A model generated the notes under the pieces. That model was not told the DNA's origin. It did not search any database and worked only from the letters and a program-made list of their open reading frames with translations. From contig MQVO02000267.1 of NCBI GenBank assembly GCA_001986395.2, forward strand, positions 1 through 12,391: a stretch of DNA of 12,391 nucleotides. The letters run 5' to 3'. Source of the DNA: Irpex lacteus (taxonomy: Eukaryota; Basidiomycota; Agaricomycetes; Polyporales; Irpicaceae). Positions 7,164 through 12,391 of the stretch are shown here, in pieces; the stretch's first letter is position 1; the number at the start of each line of letters is the position of its first letter. The translations under genes were made by a program, and so were the position numbers.

Positions 7164-7215
7164 CCTCCCCCTCTATCCTTTTTTTATATAAAAAAAAGGG
7201 GAGGAGGGAGGGTGA
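7164..7215. repeat. T-run/A-run hairpin with pyrimidine and purine arms
   Basis: CCTTTTTTT-atat-AAAAAAAGG forms a perfect stem, extended by a C/T-rich left flank (cctccccctctat) and a G/A-rich right flank (ggaggagggagg). Similar CCT(n)/A(n)GG hairpins occur at 2378-2410 and 3908-3932 (both in rnl), 5800-5823, 6632-6662 and 12285-12306. Confidence 0.65.
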
Positions 7216-7297
7216 AACAAAACTGTACTTTAATACTTTATGTTTAATAAATTATAAAGTATGAGCTGAGAGTATAAATTTATTACTTTAATCCAAT

Positions 7298-7339
7298 CCC
7301 AAAAAAACTAATTATTTCTAATTCCTAGTTTTTTTGGGG
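7298..7339. repeat. Palindromic element 6, upstream of cox2
   Basis: CCCAAAAAAACTA (7298-7310) and TAGTTTTTTTGGG (7326-7338) are a perfect 13-base inverted repeat around ATTATTTCTAATTCC. It shares this short core with elements 3 and 7. Confidence 0.87.
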
Positions 7340-7529
7340 TTATATTTTTTTATAATTTATTTTTTATTTCTAATACTTACCCTCTTTATTTTTATTACAT
7401 AAGAAGAAAATAAATAATCTTATTTTCTTATCTATAAACAAAGGACAAAAACTAAAAAAATAATTTAATCTTAATATAAATTGGTATTAGTAATATATTA
7501 CCTAAGGTATACACAAATTTTAAATAAAA

Positions 7530-8489
7530 ATGATTTTTAATTTTTCTTTTTTAAATACTATATTTAATGATGCTCCACATCCTTGGCAAATAGGTTTCCA
7601 AGATAGTGCAGCTCCAGGATTCACTGGGATTGTTGAATTACACAACACAATCTTTTTTTACCTTGTTGTAATTTCAGTAGGAGTTTTCTGGGTATTAACT
7701 TCAATTATTTATTACTATAATAGTAGTAAAAGTGCAATTGTACATAAATACTTAAATCACGGTACATTAATTGAATTAATCTGGACAATCACACCAGCTT
7801 TTATCTTAATTGCTATTGCTTTCCCTTCATTCAGATTATTATATTTATTAGATGAAGTTATCTCACCTACAATAACAATTAAAGTTGTAGGACATCAATG
7901 GTATTGGTCATACGAATACAGTGATTATGTAAATGATAGTGGTGATTCTATAGAATTTGATTCATATATGATTCCAGAATCAGATTTAGAATTAGGTTTG
8001 AATGTTTTAGAGTTACATTATTGTTCTTTACCTGCTTTCTTCTATTCTATAAAAGCTTTACCTAAGAAAGCTTATCTTGCAAGTAAAGAGGGGTTAGGCA
8101 TTTTCAAGATAAATAAAGTTAATAGTTTAAATAACAATTTACCTCAAGATAGCCCTATGCAATCTGATTATTTGTACAATTATTCAAATCCAAGTACAAG
8201 TTCAATTCAGGGCATAAAATCTATACCTTCATCAGAATATAGTATAGCTTCTTCTAGTAATAGTACTAACTCTACCACAGTCACTGATTTTTTTACAAGC
8301 TCAGATAGTGGTAGCTCCATTAGTAACTATTCTCTATTAAGCAATAACAGCAGTATTTTAGAGTTCGGAGTTGGAGAAATGATTCCCACAAGATTAATCA
8401 GGGGAATATTGGAACATAACTATTATTTAGACCTACTACAACTAAACCCAGAGTACCTTGCTTTTCTTCCTTATTACTATACTCTGTAA
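7530..8489 (+). CDS. cox2: Cytochrome c oxidase subunit 2 N-terminal half fused to an unknown tail
   Basis: The 319-residue frame starts at the only possible ATG (a TAA lies two codons upstream). Residues 1-156 are typical fungal COX2: APHPWQIGFQDSAAP near the N terminus, membrane helices at about 39-61 and 79-100, HKYLNHGTLIELIWTITPA at 72-90, the conserved segment GHQWYWSYEY (121-130) and DSYMIPESDLELG (144-156). The next residues LNVLEL still echo the usual LRxLEVD, but the CuA domain never appears: there is no copper-binding Cys-x3-Cys, His or Met set. Instead residues about 165-319 form a novel tail, strongly Ser/Asn/Thr-rich at about 198-275 and then LIRGILEHNYYLDLLQLNPEYL. COX2 normally hands electrons from cytochrome c to cytochrome a through CuA, so this product alone could not. 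It may be a split gene, an exon followed by an in-frame intron ORF, or a hybrid left by recombination. No CuA-coding exon is visible downstream in the window. Confidence 0.85.
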   Translation: MIFNFSFLNTIFNDAPHPWQIGFQDSAAPGFTGIVELHNTIFFYLVVISVGVFWVLTSIIYYYNSSKSAIVHKYLNHGTLIELIWTITPAFILIAIAFPSFRLLYLLDEVISPTITIKVVGHQWYWSYEYSDYVNDSGDSIEFDSYMIPESDLELGLNVLELHYCSLPAFFYSIKALPKKAYLASKEGLGIFKINKVNSLNNNLPQDSPMQSDYLYNYSNPSTSSIQGIKSIPSSEYSIASSSNSTNSTTVTDFFTSSDSGSSISNYSLLSNNSSILEFGVGEMIPTRLIRGILEHNYYLDLLQLNPEYLAFLPYYYTL

Positions 8490-8805
8490 TATTTTAATTT
8501 TATACCCCCTTTGTTTTATTATCTATAAAATAAAAATTTTTATTTTATTTTCTTTTGATAAAGGGTGGAGACAAATTAATTAATAGTTAAAACTATAGGA
8601 TTCGTTTAATTAAATATATAAAACCCCATGAATAATTTATTTTTAATAAGGGCAGCTGCCAGCCAGATAATTAATTTTATTATAAATTTATTACTGGACT
8701 TGATTACTAATTAGGGATACCAGACTCTGAGTCAGGAGGCTTAAAATTAAATAGCTAAATTATTTATGGTAAAAAGGAATACCATGGTTCATTTAACTGA
8801 AATAG
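8490..8805. other. Spacer after cox2, possible further nad5 trace
   Basis: No intact gene was found. The segment 8730-8762 reads DSESGGLKLNS, faintly like the QDxRKMGGLxxLLP segment that precedes the conserved nad5 block found at 8806, so nad5 debris may begin here. No clear group I or group II intron core was recognised. Confidence 0.3.
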
Positions 8806-8964
8806 TTTAAGCTTATTGGTTCATTACCCTTAATGGCATTTCCATTTCTTACAGGGTTCTACTTCAAAGATCTAATCCTAGAGGAAGCACTCGAAAAATA
8901 TTAAATCTCAGGACACACTGCTTATTGGCTTGGTACTATTTCTGCAGTATTCACTTCTGTTACA
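8806..8964 (+). pseudogene. nad5: nad5 pseudogene fragment
   Basis: The frame reads FKLIGSLPLMAFPFLTGFYF, KDLILEEALEKY, TAA (8902-8904), then ISGHTAYWLGTISAVFTS. ND5 of complex I carries LIGSLxLMAFPFLTGFYSKD...AYAKYxISGxFAYWLGTISAxFTSFYS in one of its conserved membrane segments, so identity is clear. The in-frame stop, the Glu/Leu-altered AYAKY region and the abrupt loss of homology after FTS mark it as a dead scrap of about 53 codons. Palindromic element 7 begins about 40 bases after the homology ends. Like the nad4 pieces it implies that an intact nad5 lies elsewhere. Confidence 0.88.
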
Positions 8965-9005
8965 ATAAATAGAGATACACCCATTGTAAAACCCTTTTGC
9001 ACAAT

Positions 9006-9050
9006 CCCCAAAAAAACTAATTATTTCTACTCTTGCCCTAGTTTTTTGGG
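9006..9050. repeat. Palindromic element 7, next to nad5 fragment
   Basis: CCCAAAAAAACTA (9007-9019) pairs with TAGTTTTTTGGG (9039-9050) with one unpaired A; the core is ATTATTTCTACTCTTGCCC. It lies just past the 3' break of the nad5 fragment. Confidence 0.82.
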
Positions 9051-9211
9051 ATTATGCTATAAAGGATAGGGTTTTATGTGTAGTATAAATATTATCTTTG
9101 TAATTAATTAGAGGACTAAATTAAATAAAGAGGGAAAATTTTATACACTATTAAAAGTTTAATAGAAGGAATAAAGGAAGAACTCTATAAATTAGATAAA
9201 AATAAGTCTTA

Positions 9212-9511
9212 TTTCTAGTAAGAGGTCAAACCAATGATCAATTAAGTTTTTATATAAATCTTTTGAATAGCCTTCGTGTGGACATCCCTGCGAATCTCAG
9301 AAAGTCATTACTTGGAAAGAAAGAAAGTATAAATAAATTAAATGATTACTGAATTTAGCATAAAATCTATAATGTTAGAAAAGTGATAGAGAATAAAGGA
9401 GGTAAAACTGCTGGTGTAGATAAAGTAGTTAAAGTAGACATGAAAACAATTGAACAATATTTACTAAGGAATAAGATAACAAAAGGAGAAGCAGAAAGAG
9501 ATAAAGAATAA
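9212..9511 (+). pseudogene. Group II intron-type reverse transcriptase, N-terminal remnant
   Basis: The frame reads QTNDQLSFYINLLNSLRVDI and continues PANLRKSLLGKKESINKLND, meets TAG at 9356-9358, then HKIYNVRKVIENKGGKTAGV and DKVVKVDMKTIEQYL, ending at TAA 9509-9511. RKVIENKGGKTAGVDKV corresponds to the first conserved block of group II intron reverse transcriptases (typically AVRxVxxNxGxxTAGVDxV), which leads into the polymerase fingers. The catalytic YADD region, the maturase domain and any endonuclease are absent. TGA at 9350-9352 reads as Trp in the mitochondrial code. The call rests on one motif block, so a plasmid-borne RT is also possible. It is a remnant in either case. Confidence 0.65.
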
Positions 9512-9591
9512 TTTTATTTGGGTTCCCCTATTTTTAATAAAAGTTTTCCTTCTGGAAGAAACTTAAAAACTTAGATAAGGATAATCCGGTA

Positions 9592-9897
9592 AAAATAGTT
9601 GATAACTTTTTTAAAAAGTACCCTTCACCTGAGTATGCTAAGGAAAACATAGATTTAAATCTGAATCAATCTATATTCAAATTTAATATGCCTGATTTTA
9701 AACTAACCCTTGCTGAGTTTGAAATCTTAAAAAGTATTCTACCCTCAAAGTATGAATTACCTATCAAATTACCTTTAACTCAATTATTTGGTGGGCACAG
9801 TGGAGTAAATTCTTTATTAAAGTCTAGAGCGGGTGTTTACAAATTTACTCACAAGATTAATGGAAATGTTTATAGGGGGTGGTACAATTCCTATTAA
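9592..9897 (+). pseudogene. GIY-YIG homing endonuclease, N-terminal part, truncated
   Basis: The frame opens after a TAA just upstream of 9592 and reads DNFFKKYPSPEYAKEN, then FKLTLAEFEILKSILPSKYE, LPIKLPLTQLFGGHSGVNSL and SRAGVYKFTHKINGNVYRGW. The leader (ILPSKY...PLTQLFGG...SLLxSRxGVYKFT) is characteristic of fungal mitochondrial intron GIY-YIG endonucleases. GVYKF is the GIY element and NGNVYRG stands where the YIG element (usually YVGSS) belongs. Homology stops there: catalytic Arg, Glu and the DNA-binding C terminus are missing, and the frame ends at TAA 9895-9897. LAGLIDADG homology starts at once in the next frame, so two endonucleases have been joined end to end. Non-functional as it stands. 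Confidence 0.82.
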
Positions 9898-10159
9898 GGC
9901 AGGTTTTGTCATTTGGTCTGTTAATAATCAACATATCATTCGAACAATTCTTCTACCTCTTTTTGATAAGTATCCTCCTCTTACTACTCGAGTCACTCTT
10001 CAACTGCAATTTCTGATTTCCGCAATAAATGGTATGAGTATTAAGGATTATTTTCGCATACGAAGTTCTAAGTATAATAATCAATCTTCTATTATACCAA
10101 TTTCTGCTTGCATTCCTTCTTATTTTCCCATATGGCTGCCTCCCCCTAACGAAGTTTAG
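9884..10159 (+). pseudogene. LAGLIDADG homing endonuclease, central fragment
   Basis: From about 9884 the frame reads TIPIKAGFVIWSVNNQHII, RTILLPLFDKYPPLTTRVTL, QLQFLISAINGMSIKDYF, RIRSSKYNNQ and ends SYFPIWLPPPNEV at TAG 10157-10159. LPLFDKYPPLTTRVTLQLxF is the conserved end of the first half of two-motif LAGLIDADG proteins in fungal mt introns. YFPIWL is the usual lead into the second LAGLIDADG motif, but the motif itself is replaced by PPPNEV and a stop. The first motif is also missing, replaced by the GIY-YIG fragment. The earlier remnant at 1173-1459 begins almost exactly where this one stops, so the two could be separated halves of one gene or of close relatives. Confidence 0.8.
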
Positions 10160-10231
10160 CAAACAAAGTAGTACCGTAACAATAAACTTTACTTTATTCC
10201 TTTTTGTCCTCATTTTTAACAAGATAACACA

Positions 10232-10492
10232 CTAAAATATACCTTTGTATAGACCACCTCTCTTCATAATATTGTGAAGACTCCCGGCTGATGCTTTATA
10301 CTCTGGATTTAACTCCCGAAGATAAAGAGCCACAGCATTAAGAGTTGGTAATACTTTCCCTTCCTTAGTTACAGTATCAATGAGCTCTGTAGATTTTGAA
10401 AGCTTTTCACGAACAATTTCTTTATATGGAAGGAAATTTCTGGACGTTTTTTCCATTATTTGGTCTCTAACTCCTTCTATAAGGTCCGTCAA
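10232..10492 (-). CDS. Unidentified small ORF with possible helix-turn-helix end
   Basis: The minus-strand frame gives 86 residues from a TTG (10490-10492); a TAA lies two codons further upstream and there is no earlier ATG, so it is either non-ATG-initiated or a fragment. The first part (DLIEGVRDQIMEKTSRNFLP) is charged and helical. The end (PTLNAVALYLRELNP...SAGSLHNIMKRGGLYKGIF) has the rhythm of the small DNA-binding repeats at the C termini of GIY-YIG and HNH endonucleases, which often close with a YKG-type motif. This resemblance is by eye only. It lies downstream of the plasmid polymerase fragment on the same strand and could equally be a plasmid gene. Sequence composition is coding-like. 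Confidence 0.4.
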   Translation of the reverse strand: MTDLIEGVRDQIMEKTSRNFLPYKEIVREKLSKSTELIDTVTKEGKVLPTLNAVALYLRELNPEYKASAGSLHNIMKRGGLYKGIF

Positions 10493-10637
10493 CGCTTCTT
10501 AACTTAACAAATTATCATTATATTCTTTATCCCTTAAGAGCTCATCTTAAATAAAGAACCTATTTAAATATAATTCTTTCAGAACAAACCTCCGCTTCAT
10601 CCCCATTGTTTCGGCTAAAAGAGTACAACTCTTGGCT

Positions 10638-10871
10638 TTAAAGATTAATTCTTTTTTTTATATCATACATATAAGTAATCTTTCGTGATTTTTCAAAAAC
10701 AGTTGCCATTAACTCTATCTGTATTTTATTTCCTGCAGTGAAACCAGCTACTTTTAATTTGTTATACCCAGAGCTTAACTCATCAGTGGGAGAGCTAGAA
10801 CGGATCTTACCTAAAAGTCAAGTTAAAGGGGTAACTTGCGCAGGGGTTGAAGTAGATATATTGAATTTATC
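10638..10871 (-). CDS. Unidentified 77-residue open frame, possibly plasmid-derived
   Basis: On the minus strand, between TAG (10872-10874) and TAA (10638-10640), the frame reads DKFNISTSTPAQVTPLTW, LLGKIRSSSPTDELSSGYNK and LKVAGFTAGNKIQIELMATV, then FEKSRKITYMYDIKKRINL; one TGA is read as Trp. It has no ATG near its start (the only Met codons are internal), so it is likely a fragment. I recognise no family. The composition (KLKVAGFTAGNKIQIEL) looks like real protein, and it lies between the DNA polymerase fragment and another unknown frame on the same strand, so a common origin from an integrated mitochondrial plasmid is plausible but unproven. Confidence 0.35.
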
Positions 10872-10950
10872 CTAATTTAAAAAGGAGATTAGAAATTTAG
10901 TTTTAGTTTTGGAGCAAGAGTAAAATGTCCAAAATTAAAAGTAGAGAAGA

Positions 10951-10971
10951 TTTGAATAAATTGAGGATCTA
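10951..10971. repeat. 21-bp direct repeat, copy 1
   Basis: An exact 21-base block (tttgaataaattgagg... to ...atcta) recurs at 11526-11546. The second copy encodes, on the minus strand, the NRSSIYS end of the DNA polymerase fragment. Copy 1 is followed directly by a half palindromic element. Confidence 0.85.
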
Positions 10972-10982
10972 GTTTTTTTGGT
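10969..10982. repeat. Half palindromic element (right arm only)
   Basis: CTAGTTTTTTTGG is the right arm of the element family; no left arm precedes it. It overlaps the end of 21-bp repeat copy 1, so it sits exactly at a rearrangement boundary. Confidence 0.65.
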
Positions 10983-11525
10983 GATTATTTTATTAATTAA
11001 TTTTATTTAAATATATTCCCTGTTTAATTAAATTACTTCCTGTGGATAGCTTTTTTTACCTTTAGTTTTGGGATAAATAATTTCAGCACCGGTGGAGTAA
11101 GTAAAGTTAATAATTCTTTAATTAATAAATTATTCTAAGATTCCTGGAGAAAATAGAGATAGTTATCTATCCAGGGGTAAAAAAAAAAGATGGTGGTGAG
11201 GGTGGAGTCTATCTCTACAAGAATTAAAAAGAGTGTGAAACTATCTCTTAAATAGTTAGTGTGTCGCTTAGGTGAGGAAGTGGAATATTAATTATTAAGG
11301 AATAGAATGGAATGGAATAGAATATAATAGAATAGAATAGAATAGAATAGAATAGAATAGAATAAGTTAAAGATAAAATAATGAGAATCATAGTTTAATT
11401 ATATTTATTTAATTCCTTTCCCTTAGGTTACTTACTCTAGTTTGAGAAAAGTAATAAATTACATCTCCCTCGAAAGTGATAAATGTTCTTGTTCGCATTA
11501 TCAACCCCTAGGTTATTTTCCTCCT
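10983..11525. other. Block between the 21-bp repeats, no gene recognised
   Basis: This block is enclosed by the 21-bp repeat copies. It holds a CCTGGA/TCCAGG inverted repeat (11143-11148 and 11170-11175), a G-rich stretch (gatggtggtgagggtgga), and the pentamer array at 11301-11364. No coding frame or RNA gene was seen. It may be an insertion into the polymerase pseudogene. Confidence 0.4.
11301..11364 (+). repeat. AATAG/AATGG pentamer tandem array
   Basis: About 12.8 copies of a five-base unit: mixed aatag, aatgg and aatat at the left, then seven uniform aatag units. This gradient suggests recent slippage growth at the right end. Confidence 0.95.
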
Positions 11526-11546
11526 TTTGAATAAATTGAGGATCTA
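11526..11546. repeat. 21-bp direct repeat, copy 2
   Basis: Exact copy of 10951-10971, at the 3' break of the DNA polymerase fragment. Confidence 0.85.
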
Positions 11547-11918
11547 TTTAAAATATCTGTCATTAGTTTAGCCATATGTATTCTTGCATAAGATAATGTA
11601 GCTGCAGCTATAGGGATAGATACAGTTTTATATGTTCCTTTTGTTGTTTTCTCTTCAAAAGACCCATATTTAAAGCTTTAATATAATCAACACCAAAATT
11701 TTTACAAATTTCTTTATCTATATCTAATTTAAATGTATCTAAAAAAGGTCTTTATCCATCTCTATAGAACTTTTTAGAATTCTAGTAACAGATACTAAAT
11801 CATGTGTTTTACAGTCAATGAATCTCGTTACACTCTTTGAGAAATCCATACCAAATCTACCTTTTAAACTATTTAAGATTAATTTAGCAACATTTCTTTT
11901 CTGTAGTGTGAAAGGGAC
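11526..11918 (-). pseudogene. dpo: Family-B DNA polymerase of mitochondrial plasmid type, fragment
   Basis: Three successive minus-strand frames join into one protein: (1) FTLQKRNVAKLILNSLKGRF then GMDFSKSVTRFIDCKTHDL; (2) after a shift at the A/T run near 11740, DTFKLDIDKEICKNFGVDYI; (3) after a shift near 11667, GTYKTVSIPIAAATLSYARI then HMAKLMTDILNRSSIYS. The first is motif B of protein-primed family-B polymerases (KxxxNSxYGRFGM), here with Lys in place of the Tyr. The last is the AAATLSYARIHM segment that leads to motif C. The fragment breaks at SIYS, just where the catalytic DTDS aspartates should follow, and motif A upstream is missing. Such polymerases replicate linear mitochondrial plasmids, and integrated copies are common in fungal mtDNA. 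This one is clearly inactive. Confidence 0.85.
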
Positions 11919-12026
11919 CTAGAATCATTTAAACAAAAGATAAGGCCAAAGCACCACGTAAAGGCAAGACTTTAAGGTTATTATGATGAATACACAAATA
12001 CTTTTAACCAATTTAATAATTAACAA

Positions 12027-12043
12027 CCAAAAATACTAGTTAT
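12027..12043. repeat. Degenerate left arm of a palindromic element
   Basis: ccaaaaatactagttat resembles the family's left arm with one inserted T. No right arm follows. It lies between the polymerase fragment and the tRNA cluster. Confidence 0.4.
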
Positions 12044-12070
12044 CTAAAAAAAGTTTTTAATTAAAAAAAA

Positions 12071-12137
12071 GGATAAATTAGTTGAACCTATACTAATACA
12101 GGTTCAATGTATTGCTCTACCATTTCACAATAAAGGC
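12071..12137 (-). pseudogene. trnF: Decayed tRNA-Phe (anticodon GAA)
   Basis: Reading the minus strand, GCCTTTA resembles a fungal mt trnF acceptor strand, the D-loop segment ATGGTAGAGC is kept, and the anticodon arm ATACA-TTGAACC-TGTAT is perfect with anticodon GAA. But the D stem is unpaired (GTGA against GAGC), the T arm ATAGG-TTCAACT lacks its pairing 3' strand, and no TAAAGGC follows to close the acceptor. It therefore looks like a tRNA with its 3' third replaced. It lies 42 bases downstream of trnA on the same strand. Without 3' end replacement or editing it should not function. Confidence 0.5.
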
Positions 12138-12179
12138 TAAGAAAAGAGATATAATAAAGATTTATAAACCAATTTTATA

Positions 12180-12251
12180 TGGAATCAATGAGATTTTAAC
12201 TCATTATTTAGACGTGCAAGGTCTATGTTTTACCAACTAAACTATAATCCC
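12180..12251 (-). tRNA. trnA: tRNA-Ala (anticodon UGC)
   Basis: The 72-base minus-strand cloverleaf is complete: acceptor GGGATTA/TGATTCC (with G-T pairs), D arm GTTT-AGTTGGTA-AAAC, anticodon stem TAGAC/GTCTA with loop CTTGCAC (anticodon TGC), variable AATA, T arm ATGAG-TTAAAAT-CTCAT, and discriminator A. All stems pair well, so it is probably functional. Confidence 0.92.
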
Positions 12252-12284
12252 GGTTTTAAAATTACAAAGAATTAAACTATCCAT

Positions 12285-12306
12285 CCTTTTTTTTATATAA
12301 AAAAGG
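12285..12306. repeat. CCT(n)/A(n)GG hairpin
   Basis: CC plus eight T faces an A-run ending in GG across atat. It belongs to the small A/T hairpin family seen elsewhere in the window and lies between two tRNA genes. Confidence 0.6.
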
Positions 12307-12343
12307 GGAGTGACATACTCTACCTTTAAGCTAAAATTCTGGA

Positions 12344-12391
12344 TAGCAAAAATATGATTTGAACATATATTTAAAAGACATGCGTGTTACA
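12344..12391 (-). tRNA. 3' part of a tRNA running off the window
   Basis: A perfect T arm ATATG-TTCAAAT-CATAT is followed by seven bases TTTTGCT and a discriminator A on the minus strand, in line with trnA downstream. The stretch before the T arm (tgtaacacgcatgtc, then ttttaaat) includes part of an anticodon region. If TGTAAC is the loop, the anticodon would be GTA (Tyr) with a long variable arm. The acceptor 5' strand is outside the window, so identity is open. Confidence 0.45.

Larger units (their letters stand above)
6613..7529. other. Intergenic spacer between trnE and cox2
   Basis: No gene was recognised. It holds A/T hairpins with CC/GG ends (6632-6662, 7164-7215), a run of AATTT pentamers (6810-6838), a GC-rich cluster (6891-7013) and palindromic element 6 (7298-7339). 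The last 190 bases are AT-rich leader in front of cox2. Confidence 0.6.

Noticed and set aside
8700..8760. Possible group I intron core (cagactctgagtcagg) after cox2
   Set aside because: Only a short palindrome is visible; no matching P3-P4-P6-P7 set was recognised, so an intron call is not supported.
9833..9883. First 17 codons of the LAGLIDADG-containing frame as a genuine N terminus
   Set aside because: This part overlaps the GIY-YIG reading in another frame, which carries the recognisable motif; LAGLIDADG homology starts only after it.
9953..10222. Minus-strand open frame of 89 codons
   Set aside because: It is the antisense shadow of the LAGLIDADG fragment on the plus strand, which has clear homology.
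11301..11364. CRISPR-like array
   Set aside because: It is a simple five-base tandem repeat without unique spacers.

Overview
The window looks like a stretch of a fungal mitochondrial genome, most likely from a basidiomycete (Agaricomycete-like). It is very AT-rich. It carries a mitochondrial-type large-subunit rRNA gene (rnl), mitochondrial tRNAs and a fungal-type cox2 start, and it holds decayed homing endonucleases, a decayed reverse transcriptase and a decayed family-B DNA polymerase of the fungal mitochondrial plasmid type. The basidiomycete placement is an inference from the style of these proteins, not a demonstrated result.

Layout. 1-1800 is a mosaic of broken pieces: an unidentified open frame running off the left edge (minus), two separate pieces of a nad4 pseudogene (minus), the C-terminal half of a LAGLIDADG endonuclease (plus, frameshifted), and several exact direct repeats. 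About 2060-5210 is rnl on the plus strand; it appears intron-free and its catalytic core is intact. 5212-6449 is AT-rich spacer with palindromic elements. 6450-6612 holds trnM(cau) and trnE(uuc). 6613-7529 is spacer with a GC-rich cluster and hairpins. 7530-8489 is a cox2 frame with a normal N-terminal half (two membrane helices, heme-patch segment), but the CuA copper domain is replaced by a Ser/Asn-rich tail of about 160 residues. 8806-8964 is a nad5 pseudogene scrap. 9212-10159 is a row of endonuclease and reverse-transcriptase remnants (group II-type RT, GIY-YIG, LAGLIDADG). 10232-11915 (minus) holds two unidentified small frames and a frameshifted plasmid-type DNA polymerase fragment. 12071-12391 (minus) has a decayed trnF, an intact trnA(ugc) and the 3' part of another tRNA.

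The most distinctive theme is a family of palindromic elements of about 45 bases with outer arms of the form CCCCAAAAAACTAG / CTAGTTTTTTGGGG. At least seven complete copies are spread over the window, one of them inside rnl, and half-copies lie exactly where gene fragments begin or end. The elements therefore look both mobile and involved in rearrangement.

The only genes here that look functional are rnl, trnM, trnE and trnA, and possibly the altered cox2. Everything else reads as recombination debris from nad genes, introns and an integrated linear plasmid. A nuclear copy of mitochondrial DNA cannot be fully excluded, but the well-preserved rRNA and tRNA genes argue against it.
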